Source: Sycobia sp. Sy_11 | Lineage: Eukaryota > Arthropoda > Insecta > Hymenoptera > Epichrysomallidae | DNA: 64,000 nt | Direction: 5' to 3' | Assembly (NCBI GenBank): GCA_018907035.1 | Contig: JACCIC010000004.1 | Location: 7,787,001-7,851,000 of the forward strand | Shown: piece after piece, positions 13,184 to 23,466 of the stretch | Numbering within the stretch: the first letter of the stretch is position 1 | How the letters are laid out: each line of letters begins with the position of its first letter | Notes under the pieces: model-generated | What the model saw: only the letters and a program-made list of their open reading frames with translations | What the model was told of the DNA's origin: nothing | Databases searched by the model: none | Translations under genes and position numbers: made by a program

Positions 13184-13752
13184 GCACGGATTTGAACGTT
13201 AAACTTGGTTTGGATGACTTTTTTAATAACACACTTTATAACAACAAAGATACAAGAATATCATCCCAAATTCTTGAACACCTAACAATTATTGAAAATG
13301 GCGTGCTATACGCCAGTCAAGACATCAAAGATTATCTGAGGTTGAAATTTTCTAGTTTCAATCCGTGTGCTTCGTCTTGGTCCACCGGTAAATTTACTCT
13401 GTCCGATATCGCGCACGAGATCGAAAATATGAAGAACGTCAAGGTGAGCAGACGCGCGTCTTTGTACGACATTCTGACCAGCAGTCCACGATACGGCTAC
13501 TCGCGCATCAAGAGCTGCGATTACACGGCTTTTTTCGGCTCGCATGACTTTAAAAAAAAGTTTCCTCACACCTTGCGAATCATAGAAGGCCATTTCGCGA
13601 AGAGTTTGGTCAGGCAGTACATCGTGAAGTCGGCCACCGATTACTTAATGATCCTGATCAACTTCAGATTGCCGGAACTCTGTTGCGAGCAAATTTTTGA
13701 ATATTTAAGTAACGAGGACCTGTTAAATTTAAGCGTCGCGGCGATAAAATAA
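13184..13752 (+). CDS. Terminal exon of the ankyrin/PRANC gene
   Basis: This exon completes a GGC codon begun by the G at 13,074 and runs 569 nt to TAA, encoding about 189 residues with no interruption. It has no clear ankyrin repeats; its end carries the PRANC-like segment (DYLMILINFRLPELCCEQIF, then EYLSNEDLLNLSVAAIK). It is more GC- and CpG-rich than neighbouring DNA. Intron removal joins LLEF to GTDLNVK, a normal ankyrin repeat junction, which supports the splice. Confidence 0.75.
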
Positions 13753-14089
13753 TGTGGAAGTTTTGAAACAAGAATTTTTAAATAAATTGTAGTAAATTAA
13801 TTATAAAAAATATTTTAATGTTAGAATGAAAGATTGGGTTTTAAAATTAAGCATCGTTAATACTACTTAAATTCTTATAAATAAGTTTTTAAGATATGAA
13901 CACGTGTACAGTGAACAGGTGAAATTGCTTTTAAGAATTCAAAGGCATAAATATAAGTAAGAAAAATGTTTTTTTCCTAGTTTAACAGTTATTATTATAT
14001 AATCAATCATTTTTTGAATAGTTTCAATATTTTTGACAGCAGAAATGGCTTCGATTTCTTGTAAACAAATTAGTTCTTGTCCTACGAAA

Positions 14090-14330
14090 GTTTGATCGCT
14101 AGAGCAAAGGATTAGTAATTCGGTGATCCAAGTTTAAGTCTAGGGTCTCAGCCGATTGACACAAACATCGCTGTAAAAATTTACATATGCTTTGTCTACA
14201 AACACATCCTATTCCTTCGAAGCTGGTGAGCACCACTATTTGGGAGCATAAATAGAGCAACGTTAATATAATTATAATATGAATAATTAATATTAATTGT
14301 ATTTCTAATAAAATTTTCAAATATTTTTTT
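14090..14330 (+). repeat. tRNA-derived SINE, copy 1
   Basis: The head (GATCGCTAGAGCAAAGG, then a decayed B box AAGTTTAAGTC at about 14,128) looks tRNA-derived. The body matches the copy at 22,650: CTGTAAAAATTTACATATG, then CACTATTTGGGAGCATA and an A/T-rich tail. The minus-strand open frame across it is not a gene. Confidence 0.7.
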
Positions 14331-14623
14331 CAACTAATTACGTAACTCCTGATCCTTTGGTTCATTCGTCGAGTCGTATTTTCCTTTGTTTGAATAAGGC
14401 TGAACACAAATTTCTTTTGATAATATGTAAGCATTTTCGTTATTGGAATCAGGTACGTATATCATTTTGTATTTAAATGTCGATGGTTCGTCATTTACAG
14501 TCATAGATTCAGTCTCCTTGTCTGATGTTCTAGTTTTGTTTTAATTGTATTCATTAGTATCGCATGAGTTAAGAATTCTAATACATTCCATAAATTTGTT
14601 CTTACTCTATCGAAGTTACCAGT

Positions 14624-14637
14624 ATTATTATATCAAG
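14624..14637. repeat. Target-site duplication of the LINE, left copy
   Basis: ATTATTATATCAAG, identical to 19,969-19,982 immediately after the poly(A) tail, defines the insertion. Confidence 0.95.
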
Positions 14638-14856
14638 AGTCTTAATCGAACTTTCACCGAGGATAGACGTGTTTACAAACTCGTAGTCAGTGCTCGCGAG
14701 TGCGTTGAATTCCTATTGTGAAAGTGTACTTGTCTACAATTGATATGTTGAACAATCTAATTATACAACAATATTTATAGATTACAACCAAATAAACTTA
14801 TTCTTAAGAGTGGTAAGTGTTTCTGTTCGCAGGGACACTTGCAATTAACACTCAAA

Positions 14857-16089
14857 ATGGCGGAATATTCGCAAAAAACCCAAAGTTCTACAAAAACCAA
14901 CGGTTCGTACTCTCAGATGGTCCAACAGACTCAATATCCAACAAGAGACCAAGCCATAGTTATTGACTCAGTAGAAGGAATATCCGTACATGAATACATA
15001 GCTGCAGTTGCAAAATTAACAAGTTCACTGAATATTAGATACGTTTCAAGAATCTCTCATCGACGAGTATGTTTATATTTAAACAGTGCGGAAACAGCGG
15101 ACTTTCTTACAGGAAAATATGTAAACATCGGCGCGCATGTCTTAGAAATACGCCCATTGATGAGTAAAGCAAAACGAATTATACTATCAAACGTTCACCC
15201 TATAATTCCAAACGAATTGTTATTAGAAGAATTGCATAAAATGGGTATCAAGCCAGCCTCACAAATAACACACATTCGCGTCGGTAAAAATGAGCCAGGA
15301 TTTTCTCATATCCTTAGTTTTCGCAGGCAAGTATATATAAAACCGGATGACATTGATAAACTACAACCAACAATACAAATACATTATGAAAGCACAGCTT
15401 GGTGGATTTATTTATCTACGGAAAAGCTCATGTGCTTTGTTTGTAAAGAGGAAGGTCATGTAGCTAAGTTCTGTAAAAATACTGAATCTCTGGAATTGGA
15501 AAATAAAAATAAAGAAACTGCTACTCTCATCCAAAATGACACACAACCAGCACAAGAAATATTGTCCGTAACAGAAGAAACAGAAAAACTACTGACTTCA
15601 GAAGAAAATAATTACCTGCAGGCGCAATCTAAACAAGAGGGAAATTTCCTTCTCGAACCTCCCATAGGTACCAAGCGAGGGCACTCCAACACTTTGTCAA
15701 CTACAAGTAGTAATATAAAAACAGCAAAGGCAGTAGTACACACGCAGAAAAAATCAAAAAAGGTAACAAAAGCACCACCGACGGAAGAAGAAATCAAATT
15801 CGGACTAGAAGCGACTAAAACTTTATTTATAGAAAAAGCTGAAACATATCCACTCAAATTAAACGAGACTACCAATTTTTTAAAGTCTGCGTACAATAAC
15901 TCCAACATTCCACAAACTGCATTAACTTATACCACTAATATTACTGATTTAATTATAATGCTCAAAGATATAAGACCTCATATCACTGATTCAAAGCTAA
16001 AAAGTAGAGTATATAGGATTATAAAAAGACTAGAAAATAAAGATAATGAAAATGCCCAGAGCGATGAGTTAAGCTCCACAGACGAATAG
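14857..16089 (+). CDS. LINE ORF1, gag-like nucleic-acid-binding protein
   Basis: 410 residues from the first ATG (14,857, context AAAATGG). One CCHC zinc knuckle, CFVCKEEGHVAKFC, lies at about residues 192-205, after a region that resembles the RNA-recognition part of insect LINE gag proteins. The remainder is polar and lysine/glutamate-rich, with a basic stretch KKSKKVTK. It would coat the element RNA to form the retrotransposition particle. It lies 19 nt upstream of ORF2, so ORF2 is probably translated by reinitiation. Confidence 0.9.
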   Translation: MAEYSQKTQSSTKTNGSYSQMVQQTQYPTRDQAIVIDSVEGISVHEYIAAVAKLTSSLNIRYVSRISHRRVCLYLNSAETADFLTGKYVNIGAHVLEIRPLMSKAKRIILSNVHPIIPNELLLEELHKMGIKPASQITHIRVGKNEPGFSHILSFRRQVYIKPDDIDKLQPTIQIHYESTAWWIYLSTEKLMCFVCKEEGHVAKFCKNTESLELENKNKETATLIQNDTQPAQEILSVTEETEKLLTSEENNYLQAQSKQEGNFLLEPPIGTKRGHSNTLSTTSSNIKTAKAVVHTQKKSKKVTKAPPTEEEIKFGLEATKTLFIEKAETYPLKLNETTNFLKSAYNNSNIPQTALTYTTNITDLIIMLKDIRPHITDSKLKSRVYRIIKRLENKDNENAQSDELSSTDE

Positions 16090-16108
16090 CTATTTTATGT
16101 AACTATAA

Positions 16109-19100
16109 ATGGAATATATAAAAAAAAACATCAAAACAAATTCGTTAAAGTGTTGTTTTTGGAATGCTCGAAGTATTTGGCAGCGTAAAAACGAACTTCC
16201 GGAAATATTAAAAAATTTAGACTTATTTATATGCGTAGAATCGTGGTTGAAAGACGATGATCATAATAAAGATCACATATTCTCAAGTAATTTTGTACAA
16301 TATAAAAAAAACAGATCACATGCCAGAGGCGGAGGTATTTTACTTCTTATCCGCAACGACTTAGCATTTAAAGAAATAGAAAATATAATATCTCCGGATG
16401 AGACAGTCGAGCTTTGCGGAATAGAAATCACTAACATAAATCCCACTATTTACATTTACGTTTGCTATAGAGCGCCAGGGAAAAATTTGTCACAAGCTCA
16501 ATGGAATGCGGTTATAGGAAACATAAATATAAACAAGCCTTGTATATTTGTAGGCGACTTCAACGCGCATAATACTACATGGAATTGTAAATACACTGAT
16601 TTAAATGGACTAAGACTCTCAAATAGTATAGATGACCATACTAATCTATTCCTTCACAATTATAACACGAAGACTCGAATTGACTATTCTAGAAACGTAC
16701 ACTCAAATATTGATTTGATATATTCAAGTATTAATATCGCACACAAAATTCACATTAATATACCAGACGAGACGTTTGGTTCGGATCATTACCCAATTAT
16801 GTTTAAAGTTGACGCAGAAAAAAATATTTACAATAAAAAAACATTTAAAATTAAAACCCTAAAAACTAATTGGAAAAAGGTAGAGCACGAACTAAATGAA
16901 AACTATGTGAATTTTCGGTCCTTACAATTTGAAAATTTCTCCCCTCAACAGAAGTATGACTTCTTTACGAAAACAATTATTTCAGCTGTTAAAGCTAACA
17001 CACCTAACAAACAAATCGCAAATAACAAAAAATATAGAAATCCGGTTCCTTGGTGGGATGAAGATTGCAATGAGGCTAAACTGAGGCGAAGAGAGGCTTT
17101 TCTAAAATGGAAAAAGAGTTTAAATCTCGAAGATCTTATGGAATATAAAAAAGCTATAAACTTTGCATTGAAGTTATTCAAGAAAAAAAAACGCGAAAAC
17201 TACATTAAATTTGTTGAGTCTATTAATATTCACACTAATATAAATTACGTATGGGAGAAAAGTAAAATTTTTAAAAATCGTTGTATAAAAATAAGAAAAG
17301 CACACCAAGATAATCATTTACAACAAAAAGAAGCAATTAACGAAGGCTTAAATAAACTAAGCCCTCCATGGGCCCTTACAGACCCAGAATGGATACCACC
17401 TTGCCAAAAAAATGAGTTTTTTAGCAAACCATTCAAGTACATAGAGTTAGACACTGTCCTAACTTGCCTCAAAAAAAAATCGGCCCCGGGAATGGACGGT
17501 ATAGACTACGATATCATTTTAAAGTTACCTTATAAGTACAGATTATTGCTACTCAAAATTTTTAATGAATTATTTAAACAGGGACTGTATCCAGAAGAAT
17601 GGAAGAAATCCTTTATCCATTTTATAAACAAACCAGATTGCAAAAGCGTACGACCAATAGCTTTAACATCGTGTTTGTGTAAAATTTTCGAGTCACTTTT
17701 AAAAAATCGTCTTCAATGGTGGTGCGAATCACACAATCTTCTTCCCACTAACCAATCTGGATTCAGAAAAGGAAAATCTTGTATAGATAATCTTACAAAA
17801 TTAATGTTGCAAGCCGATGAAGCCCTTGAATCGCGCAAAGATATGTACGCTACTTTCTTAGACGTATGTGGAGCATTTGATAATGTAAATAGCGATATTC
17901 TTTTATTAAAATTAGCGGAAATCGGTTGCTCAAAAGAAATAATACGATTTATTAAATCCATTACACATGAGAGGACAATTTATACTGACACATTGGGTAT
18001 ACATTATAGAAAAGTAGGTAAAGGAGTTCCTCAAGGGGGAGTACTTAGTCCATTGTTATACTTGATATATGTCAAAGATATCACAGCAAATCTTCCTAAG
18101 AGCATCTGTATATCGCAATTTGCTGACGATATAGCCTTGTACACAAAACGCGGAATACCTATACTAGAAAAATCTGTAAAAATCATGAGCGAAAATTTAT
18201 TAAAACTAGGCTTAGATTTAGCACCCCAAAAAACTACATTGATCCATTTTAATAAAAAAGGAATAAAACCAGGACAAACTGAAATAAAAATTAAGGATCA
18301 TGTTGTCAAATCTAGCGACTGCGTACGATTTTTAGGAATAATTTTCGATTATAGATTGTCATTCACGCCGCATGTAAAACACGTACAGTTTAAGTGTTCC
18401 CGAGCAACCAATATCATTAAATTCTTATGTGGTACCTGGTGGGGATGTTCTCCTTCTACCCTTCTAGTCTTTTACAAAAGCTATATAAGGTCAATCATGG
18501 ATTACGGTAGCTTCATATATTTTCCAAAACAGAAAAAGTACATTGAAACATTAGAAAAAATACAAATTTCCGCAATAAGAAAGGCTATGGGCTATAGAAT
18601 AAGCACACCAAAAAATATTATACTTGCAGAATCAAAAGTCTTAGCGTTTGAATTCAGAACCAAATATCTATGTAAAAAATTTTTAAGTAAGACACTATCG
18701 TACAGTAGTTCTTCCATATACCAATTAATCCATCAACTTTATAAAAAAATTACAAAAAATGTATATAGTAAAACGCCAAGAATATTAACTCAATGCATAG
18801 CAAAAATATACGAAATTAATTTACCTCAAGCAACAAACTTTAATATTTATCAGTTCTCATACAACACTATTATAACTTCAATCGAAAGAGACCAAGAATT
18901 GGAAAATAATGTAAATAAAGCACCTGATAGGAATGTATATATTCAAAATTTTACATTGGAAAATCGCCTTATCGATATATACACGGATGGTAGCAAAATT
19001 GATTATCAAGTAGGAGCAGCAACAGTCTGCCCAAGTTTAAATATTCAAATCAAAAGGAAACTTACTAGTTGTACATCCGTTTTTACAGCAGAAAGCATTG

Positions 19101-19852
19101 CCCTACTTGATGCAATCAATATTGCATACGAGCATCCAGACTGTAATTTCGTGGTATTTTCTGATTCTCAAAGTACCTTACAGAGTTTAAAAACAACTAA
19201 ATTCACTATTAAAACAAATACATACACACTAGAAATAAAAGAGAAATACAATGAGATAATGTCCAGAAATCCGAAGAGAATAATCAAATTCGTGTGGATA
19301 CCTTCACACTCGGGCATAATAGGAAATGAAATGGCTGATGCACAGGCCAAGGAAGCTGCGATTAGTAATAATGAAAGCGAAACTATGCAAAATGTCTTAA
19401 TTCCATTCTACGAATATTCGGCTAAACACAAGAAATACGCAATCGATGAAAATACAAAAATGCTCTTGGAACAAAGCGTAGATAAAGGAACCAAGTACTT
19501 CAAAATCTATAAAAATAATAATTCCAAATCGTGGTTTGCCGGACAAAATCTACCTCGAGCCTTAGTAGTAACTATAAATCGCTGCAGATCGGAACATTAT
19601 AATCTAGCAGCTTCCTTGGCTAAAATTGGTATAGGAGACAAAATATGCGAATGCTTGGATTATGAACAAAACCTTAATCATGTAATCTGGCAATGTAAAT
19701 TACACGAAAAAGAAAGAAGTAAACTGGTAGAAAAACTCAAAAAAATACAGTACCAAATGCCGCTCAATATAGAATGTATAATTGAAAAGCCAGACGTAAA
19801 AGCTTGTAAATACATACACGACTACTTAACAGAATGTAACAAATATATTTAA
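16109..19852 (+). CDS. LINE ORF2: endonuclease, reverse transcriptase and RNase H
   Basis: 1247 uninterrupted residues. An apurinic-type endonuclease occupies about residues 13-233 (VESWL, GDFNAH, GSDHYP). Reverse transcriptase lies at about 440-730, with RPIALTSCLCKIFESLL, NQSGFRKGKSCIDN, GVPQGGVLSPLL and the catalytic FADD at about 669-672. RNase H is at about 953-1080: YTDGSK, FTAESIALL, SDSQ and IPSHSGIIGNEMAD carry the expected acidic residues. A C-terminal cysteine/histidine cluster (CECLDYEQNLNHVIWQC) is typical of the group. The protein nicks the target and primes reverse transcription there. All key residues are present, so the copy may be active. Confidence 0.95.
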   Translation: MEYIKKNIKTNSLKCCFWNARSIWQRKNELPEILKNLDLFICVESWLKDDDHNKDHIFSSNFVQYKKNRSHARGGGILLLIRNDLAFKEIENIISPDETVELCGIEITNINPTIYIYVCYRAPGKNLSQAQWNAVIGNININKPCIFVGDFNAHNTTWNCKYTDLNGLRLSNSIDDHTNLFLHNYNTKTRIDYSRNVHSNIDLIYSSINIAHKIHINIPDETFGSDHYPIMFKVDAEKNIYNKKTFKIKTLKTNWKKVEHELNENYVNFRSLQFENFSPQQKYDFFTKTIISAVKANTPNKQIANNKKYRNPVPWWDEDCNEAKLRRREAFLKWKKSLNLEDLMEYKKAINFALKLFKKKKRENYIKFVESINIHTNINYVWEKSKIFKNRCIKIRKAHQDNHLQQKEAINEGLNKLSPPWALTDPEWIPPCQKNEFFSKPFKYIELDTVLTCLKKKSAPGMDGIDYDIILKLPYKYRLLLLKIFNELFKQGLYPEEWKKSFIHFINKPDCKSVRPIALTSCLCKIFESLLKNRLQWWCESHNLLPTNQSGFRKGKSCIDNLTKLMLQADEALESRKDMYATFLDVCGAFDNVNSDILLLKLAEIGCSKEIIRFIKSITHERTIYTDTLGIHYRKVGKGVPQGGVLSPLLYLIYVKDITANLPKSICISQFADDIALYTKRGIPILEKSVKIMSENLLKLGLDLAPQKTTLIHFNKKGIKPGQTEIKIKDHVVKSSDCVRFLGIIFDYRLSFTPHVKHVQFKCSRATNIIKFLCGTWWGCSPSTLLVFYKSYIRSIMDYGSFIYFPKQKKYIETLEKIQISAIRKAMGYRISTPKNIILAESKVLAFEFRTKYLCKKFLSKTLSYSSSSIYQLIHQLYKKITKNVYSKTPRILTQCIAKIYEINLPQATNFNIYQFSYNTIITSIERDQELENNVNKAPDRNVYIQNFTLENRLIDIYTDGSKIDYQVGAATVCPSLNIQIKRKLTSCTSVFTAESIALLDAINIAYEHPDCNFVVFSDSQSTLQSLKTTKFTIKTNTYTLEIKEKYNEIMSRNPKRIIKFVWIPSHSGIIGNEMADAQAKEAAISNNESETMQNVLIPFYEYSAKHKKYAIDENTKMLLEQSVDKGTKYFKIYKNNNSKSWFAGQNLPRALVVTINRCRSEHYNLAASLAKIGIGDKICECLDYEQNLNHVIWQCKLHEKERSKLVEKLKKIQYQMPLNIECIIEKPDVKACKYIHDYLTECNKYI

Positions 19853-19968
19853 TAATTTAATATGCTTATAAGTATTGTACTATTGTAAAAGCGTATTGTA
19901 TATATATGTATGTAATGCAAATAAGTCCGAATAGGACTTGATAAGCAATAAATAAAAAAAAAAAAAAA

Positions 19969-19982
19969 ATTATTATATCAAG
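19969..19982. repeat. Target-site duplication of the LINE, right copy
   Basis: Second copy of ATTATTATATCAAG, directly after the poly(A) tail. Confidence 0.95.
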
Positions 19983-20149
19983 TTTTTATGATGAGATGTT
20001 GGTCGCTACTTGGTGGTGGCTTGGAGAATCCGCCCAATAAAGGACTCACGTAGAGCCTAGATGATAAAGAGCACCTATGTTTACAATGCGATCGGTTCAA
20101 CCGACCAATGGACCGCTTAGGCTTTGAGACGTGTCTTTGGTTCTTCATT

Positions 20150-20561
20150 TTCTGTGAACTCGTCGATGATAAATTCCTCTTCCAATGGTGCTGAAAAATT
20201 TTCTCGTACATCTGCGAAACTCGTAGTTGAAATTTTTTTCGTAAGATCAGTCAACGGCATCCAAAAATTCATCGACTAGTGTACGGGAAATTTGGTGCAT
20301 GTGTGTGTTGAGGCCATATTGAAATTATTTTTCGCAGATGGGTCCCATGGGTGCCTTATTTTTCGGCAGGAATGAGACTCGCTCTGATGAATGGTCAATA
20401 TATTTGATCCACTTCTCCACCATTTCAGTAACGCAGACAGCTTCGCCTGGTTCGACGATTTCCTCGTCTTTATCGATTTGCGTGACTTCATTCTCCTCTA
20501 GAGTTAGTGAATTAGACAAATGTTGATTGATCATACTCTCATTGAAAATACGATACAGCAC
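20150..20561 (-). pseudogene. Unrecognised coding-like remnant
   Basis: On the minus strand a 78-codon frame (20,561 down to 20,325) is acidic (LTLEENEVTQIDKDEE) and contains VTEMVEKWIKYI. After a stop it continues in the same frame as THMHQISRTLVDEFLDAVD. After a CAG acceptor-like site at about 20,213, another frame reads FSAPLEEEFIIDEFTENEEP and soon ends. The composition looks protein-like, but no family was recognised. It may be a decayed transposase or gene fragment, or chance. Confidence 0.25.
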
Positions 20562-22640
20562 CGGTTGACGTGTTCTTTATGCCATGCAGACAAAACAAGT
20601 TTTTATGTTTTTTTTCTTTCGACTTATAACGAGACTATTTTTCATCTAAAGATTACAAACCATATTGATTTAAAATTCATAGAATTTTTGCTTGCTATGA
20701 AATATGTTTAGAGCTTCAGTTCAATACTAGAGATAAAAATACGACAGAAAATTAATAATATCTTGGACTCACTTGGAAAATAGCTTCAGCAGATGTTCCA
20801 GCGCACCGAATTTGAAAAAAGAATAACAATTCAATAAAAAAGTCCTTATAATTCTATGTCAGCTAATGCGTGGCTTCTTAATTATTATTTTCATTTAATA
20901 TTCGGATGAATTTACACGCTTGTAACTGTATATTATATGTGAGCAAAGGTTCATTAAAGTCTTTTTGTTTAAAATATTATTCTGCCTTCCAATCTGGCTC
21001 TAAAAGTATATATTTTTTATTAAAAATTCATCTGACTAGATAGAGTATTAAATTTAATTACTAATTATCACTGTAAGAGAGTGTCATATCTTGCGAATGG
21101 GACAGTGTTCAATCTTACAACTTTGCAGGGTTAATTTGGAAGTAATCAGAGTTAGCATTGCTTAATCTGGACAAAATGCACCATTTATAGAGTCTAGCCT
21201 CTCCTTATTAGTTAATCTTTTTTAAGTTAGATAACGTTTGTATTTAATTAGAATAAACAGCGTAATCTGGAGAGTATACAGATAATAAACGCGGAGAGTC
21301 TTACATAGCTTTTACAAACTATACAAGGAAAAAAATTGCCAAGGTATAATTTTATAAATAACAAATTTAAAAGTATAACTTTAAAAATTTTAATAGTCAG
21401 GTTGATGTGATATTACCAAGATATTAACATAATATTATCGTAGATTACTTGTAATATGGTCTTAGTTATTTTTATAACTAATGTATTATTCTTTTGTTTA
21501 GTATTATTAGTTCAGTTGTATATGTTTTCATGGCATGAGGTACATATACAAATAAATTATTAACATTATTTTTCTTTGATATCTGGTAGCTTATTTGGAA
21601 TTGCCATTTCCTTGATAATTTAAACAGTTAAATCTAAAATTTAAGTAATTTCAACATTTTTAGACACGTACTTTTATTGACAATTTTTTTACATCTTATT
21701 TAGCGATTAAGCTTGGAGCAAACCATATTTGACACTCGTAAGTTATTATTGGTCATACATTTTTAGTTCTCTTAAAGTTCCTAGATGATATTCTTTTGTA
21801 TTCAAGATGAGTTTTGATAGGTGTTTAGAGAGTTTCAGTTAAACAATTAACATTAGCTTCAAAAATTTAGACAACATCACAATAGTACAAAATAGTATTA
21901 TACTTCAACAGGTATTTTTATATATTTATATTTATACGTATTTTTTATCAATGAATTCGAATCTGATCTTAAATCATGGAGTAATTTAGCGATTTGTCGA
22001 GTATAAAAAAATTTTTTTTTAAATAAAAAATATGTAAAATGATGCAATAAATTGGACGTAAAATTTATAGTCTATGTTTCAAAAAATGCGGAGAACTATT
22101 TTTTTCTTCAAATTTTTTTTGTCCCCTTTTAAATATCTAGTAGTAATATTACAACACAGGACAAATGTTTTATGCATAACTTTAAATCATTTTACCTCGT
22201 AATGAATTCAAACAAAAAATATGAAATCAACTATTTTTTATGTTTTATATATTGTTCTTTTTTAAGATAGAGATTAAAATTCTCTTAATAAAAGTAATAC
22301 CATTGAAACAATAAAACATTTAACAAACGTAATTTTGAAATTTAATTTTTTCACGCATCAAACCTTTTTGTATAGTATCTCGGCATCTTAATTCAAAGTA
22401 ATCATGATTCACAGGAAAGATAATTTTCGAAAACAATATAAAACAATATTGGTATTGTGTTTTTTGATGAATTCTGGAAAACTTTTTGCTCTTAGGAGAC
22501 TTTTTTTGAGTTTATTATTTCTAGAACTTATTAAACAATTACGAAAAATCAATTTAAAATTATAATTTCATATATAATAATATAAAACTACCAAAATTTT
22601 ACAATTAGATGATTTACAATTACATAATAGAATAAAAAAT
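20562..22640. other. AT-rich intergenic DNA, nothing recognised
   Basis: No open frame with domain motifs, no RNA gene and no clear repeat. The 63-codon frame at 20,520-20,711 is taken as chance. Confidence 0.5.
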
Positions 22641-22649
22641 AGAATTAAA

Positions 22650-22870
22650 AGTTAGAATTAGTAAATCGGTTGTCCGAGTTCAAGTCCCGATGTCCGTCGA
22701 TTACCACAAGCAGCGCTCTAAAAATTTACGTATGTTTTGTTTACGTAGATCTCCGTCGCTTATTAGAATCACTATTTTGGAGCATATGTATAGAGACGTT
22801 AACAAAATACTTATAACAAAAATCCAATTATTATCAAAAATGTCTAGTAATTTTTATATAAAATATCAAA
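22650..22870 (+). repeat. tRNA-derived SINE, copy 2
   Basis: This copy has the best-preserved B box, GAGTTCAAGTCCCG at about 22,677, preceded by TTAGTAAATCGGTTGTCC. The body matches copy 1 over about 150 bp, including CTCTAAAAATTTACGTATG, ATCACTATTTTGGAGCATA and GACGTTAA. The plus-strand open frame here lies inside the SINE. Confidence 0.7.
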
Positions 22871-23466
22871 TAAAATTTAAACTTTACTTGATTTCTAAAT
22901 ATTGTCTATCTAACTGAACATATAAAAAAAATTTCCGTTAGGACGCAGACCTAAAAATTATAAGCGGAAGATATTTTACTGGTCAATGAAGATCTTATAC
23001 AGGGTTTCGTTTTTTTTAATTGGATTTTCAAGGGACAAAAAATATTATTTATATCGTCAGTATAACTCTAGAAAATGGAATTTTACTCCCTGAGAACAGG
23101 AACAATCATGTAAATTTACGTATTTAATTTGCTCGAGAATATTAATTAATTTCGTCAATAATATTCAATAAAGTAAGAATTTGAGAAGAGTAAGAGTAAA
23201 AGAGTTTTGTAAATTTATGATAATAAACATTTCTTTAACTTTTCTATGGATTCATATGTTATTTTATACATTTTATAGTAAACTAACACCTGACAGTAAA
23301 GTTTAGGTGCAAATTTTATCGAACTTTCTCAATTTTGCATCCATCCTGGAATCAAGCTGCTCGTGTTGTATCTACAATATGCGAGGAATTTATGTTTTAA
23401 TTTCTATCAAATTTATTTCGTCAATTCTAGTCTAGTACCTGAAGTTATAACGATAATTTCTTCAGA

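Larger units (their letters stand above)
11741..13752 (+). pseudogene. Ankyrin-repeat protein with C-terminal PRANC-like domain; one in-frame TGA
   Basis: A frame runs from an acceptor-like CAG at 11,738-11,740 through 13,074, interrupted only by TGA at 12,579-12,581. A 109-bp intron (donor GTAAAA at 13,075, acceptor TTGCTAG ending 13,183) leads to exon 13,184-13,752 in phase 1. Ankyrin repeats before the stop include AIHISAYKGNFEAINLL, HFHVACMAGNVEVVRKFL, PLHLAVMFQRTEVVRLLL and EIAKLLVEHGAEVN. Repeats continue in the same frame after it (LLMRHGSDVNAKNNKGQSSL). The last 60 residues, with LPELCCEQIFEYLSNEDLL near the end, resemble PRANC, a poxvirus-type F-box-like ending also known in Wolbachia and Nasonia. 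Ankyrin-PRANC proteins usually adapt targets to SCF ubiquitin ligases. The first in-frame ATG is 11,877; the true start may lie in an upstream exon. AATAAA at 13,781 is a good polyadenylation signal. Apart from the TGA the frame is intact, so a recent mutation, readthrough or sequencing error are all possible. Confidence 0.75.
14638..19968 (+). mobile_element. Full-length I-type non-LTR retrotransposon
   Basis: The 5331-bp element is flanked by a perfect 14-bp target-site duplication and ends in a poly(A) tract of about 15 bases preceded by AATAAATAAA. It has a 5' UTR of about 220 bp (14,638-14,856), ORF1, a 19-nt gap, ORF2 in the +1 frame and a short 3' UTR. Neither ORF has a stop or frameshift. 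The endonuclease-RT-RNase H order plus a single zinc knuckle in ORF1 places it in the I/Loa/R1 group rather than the Jockey clade, which lacks RNase H. Identical duplications and intact frames suggest a recent insertion. Confidence 0.93.
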
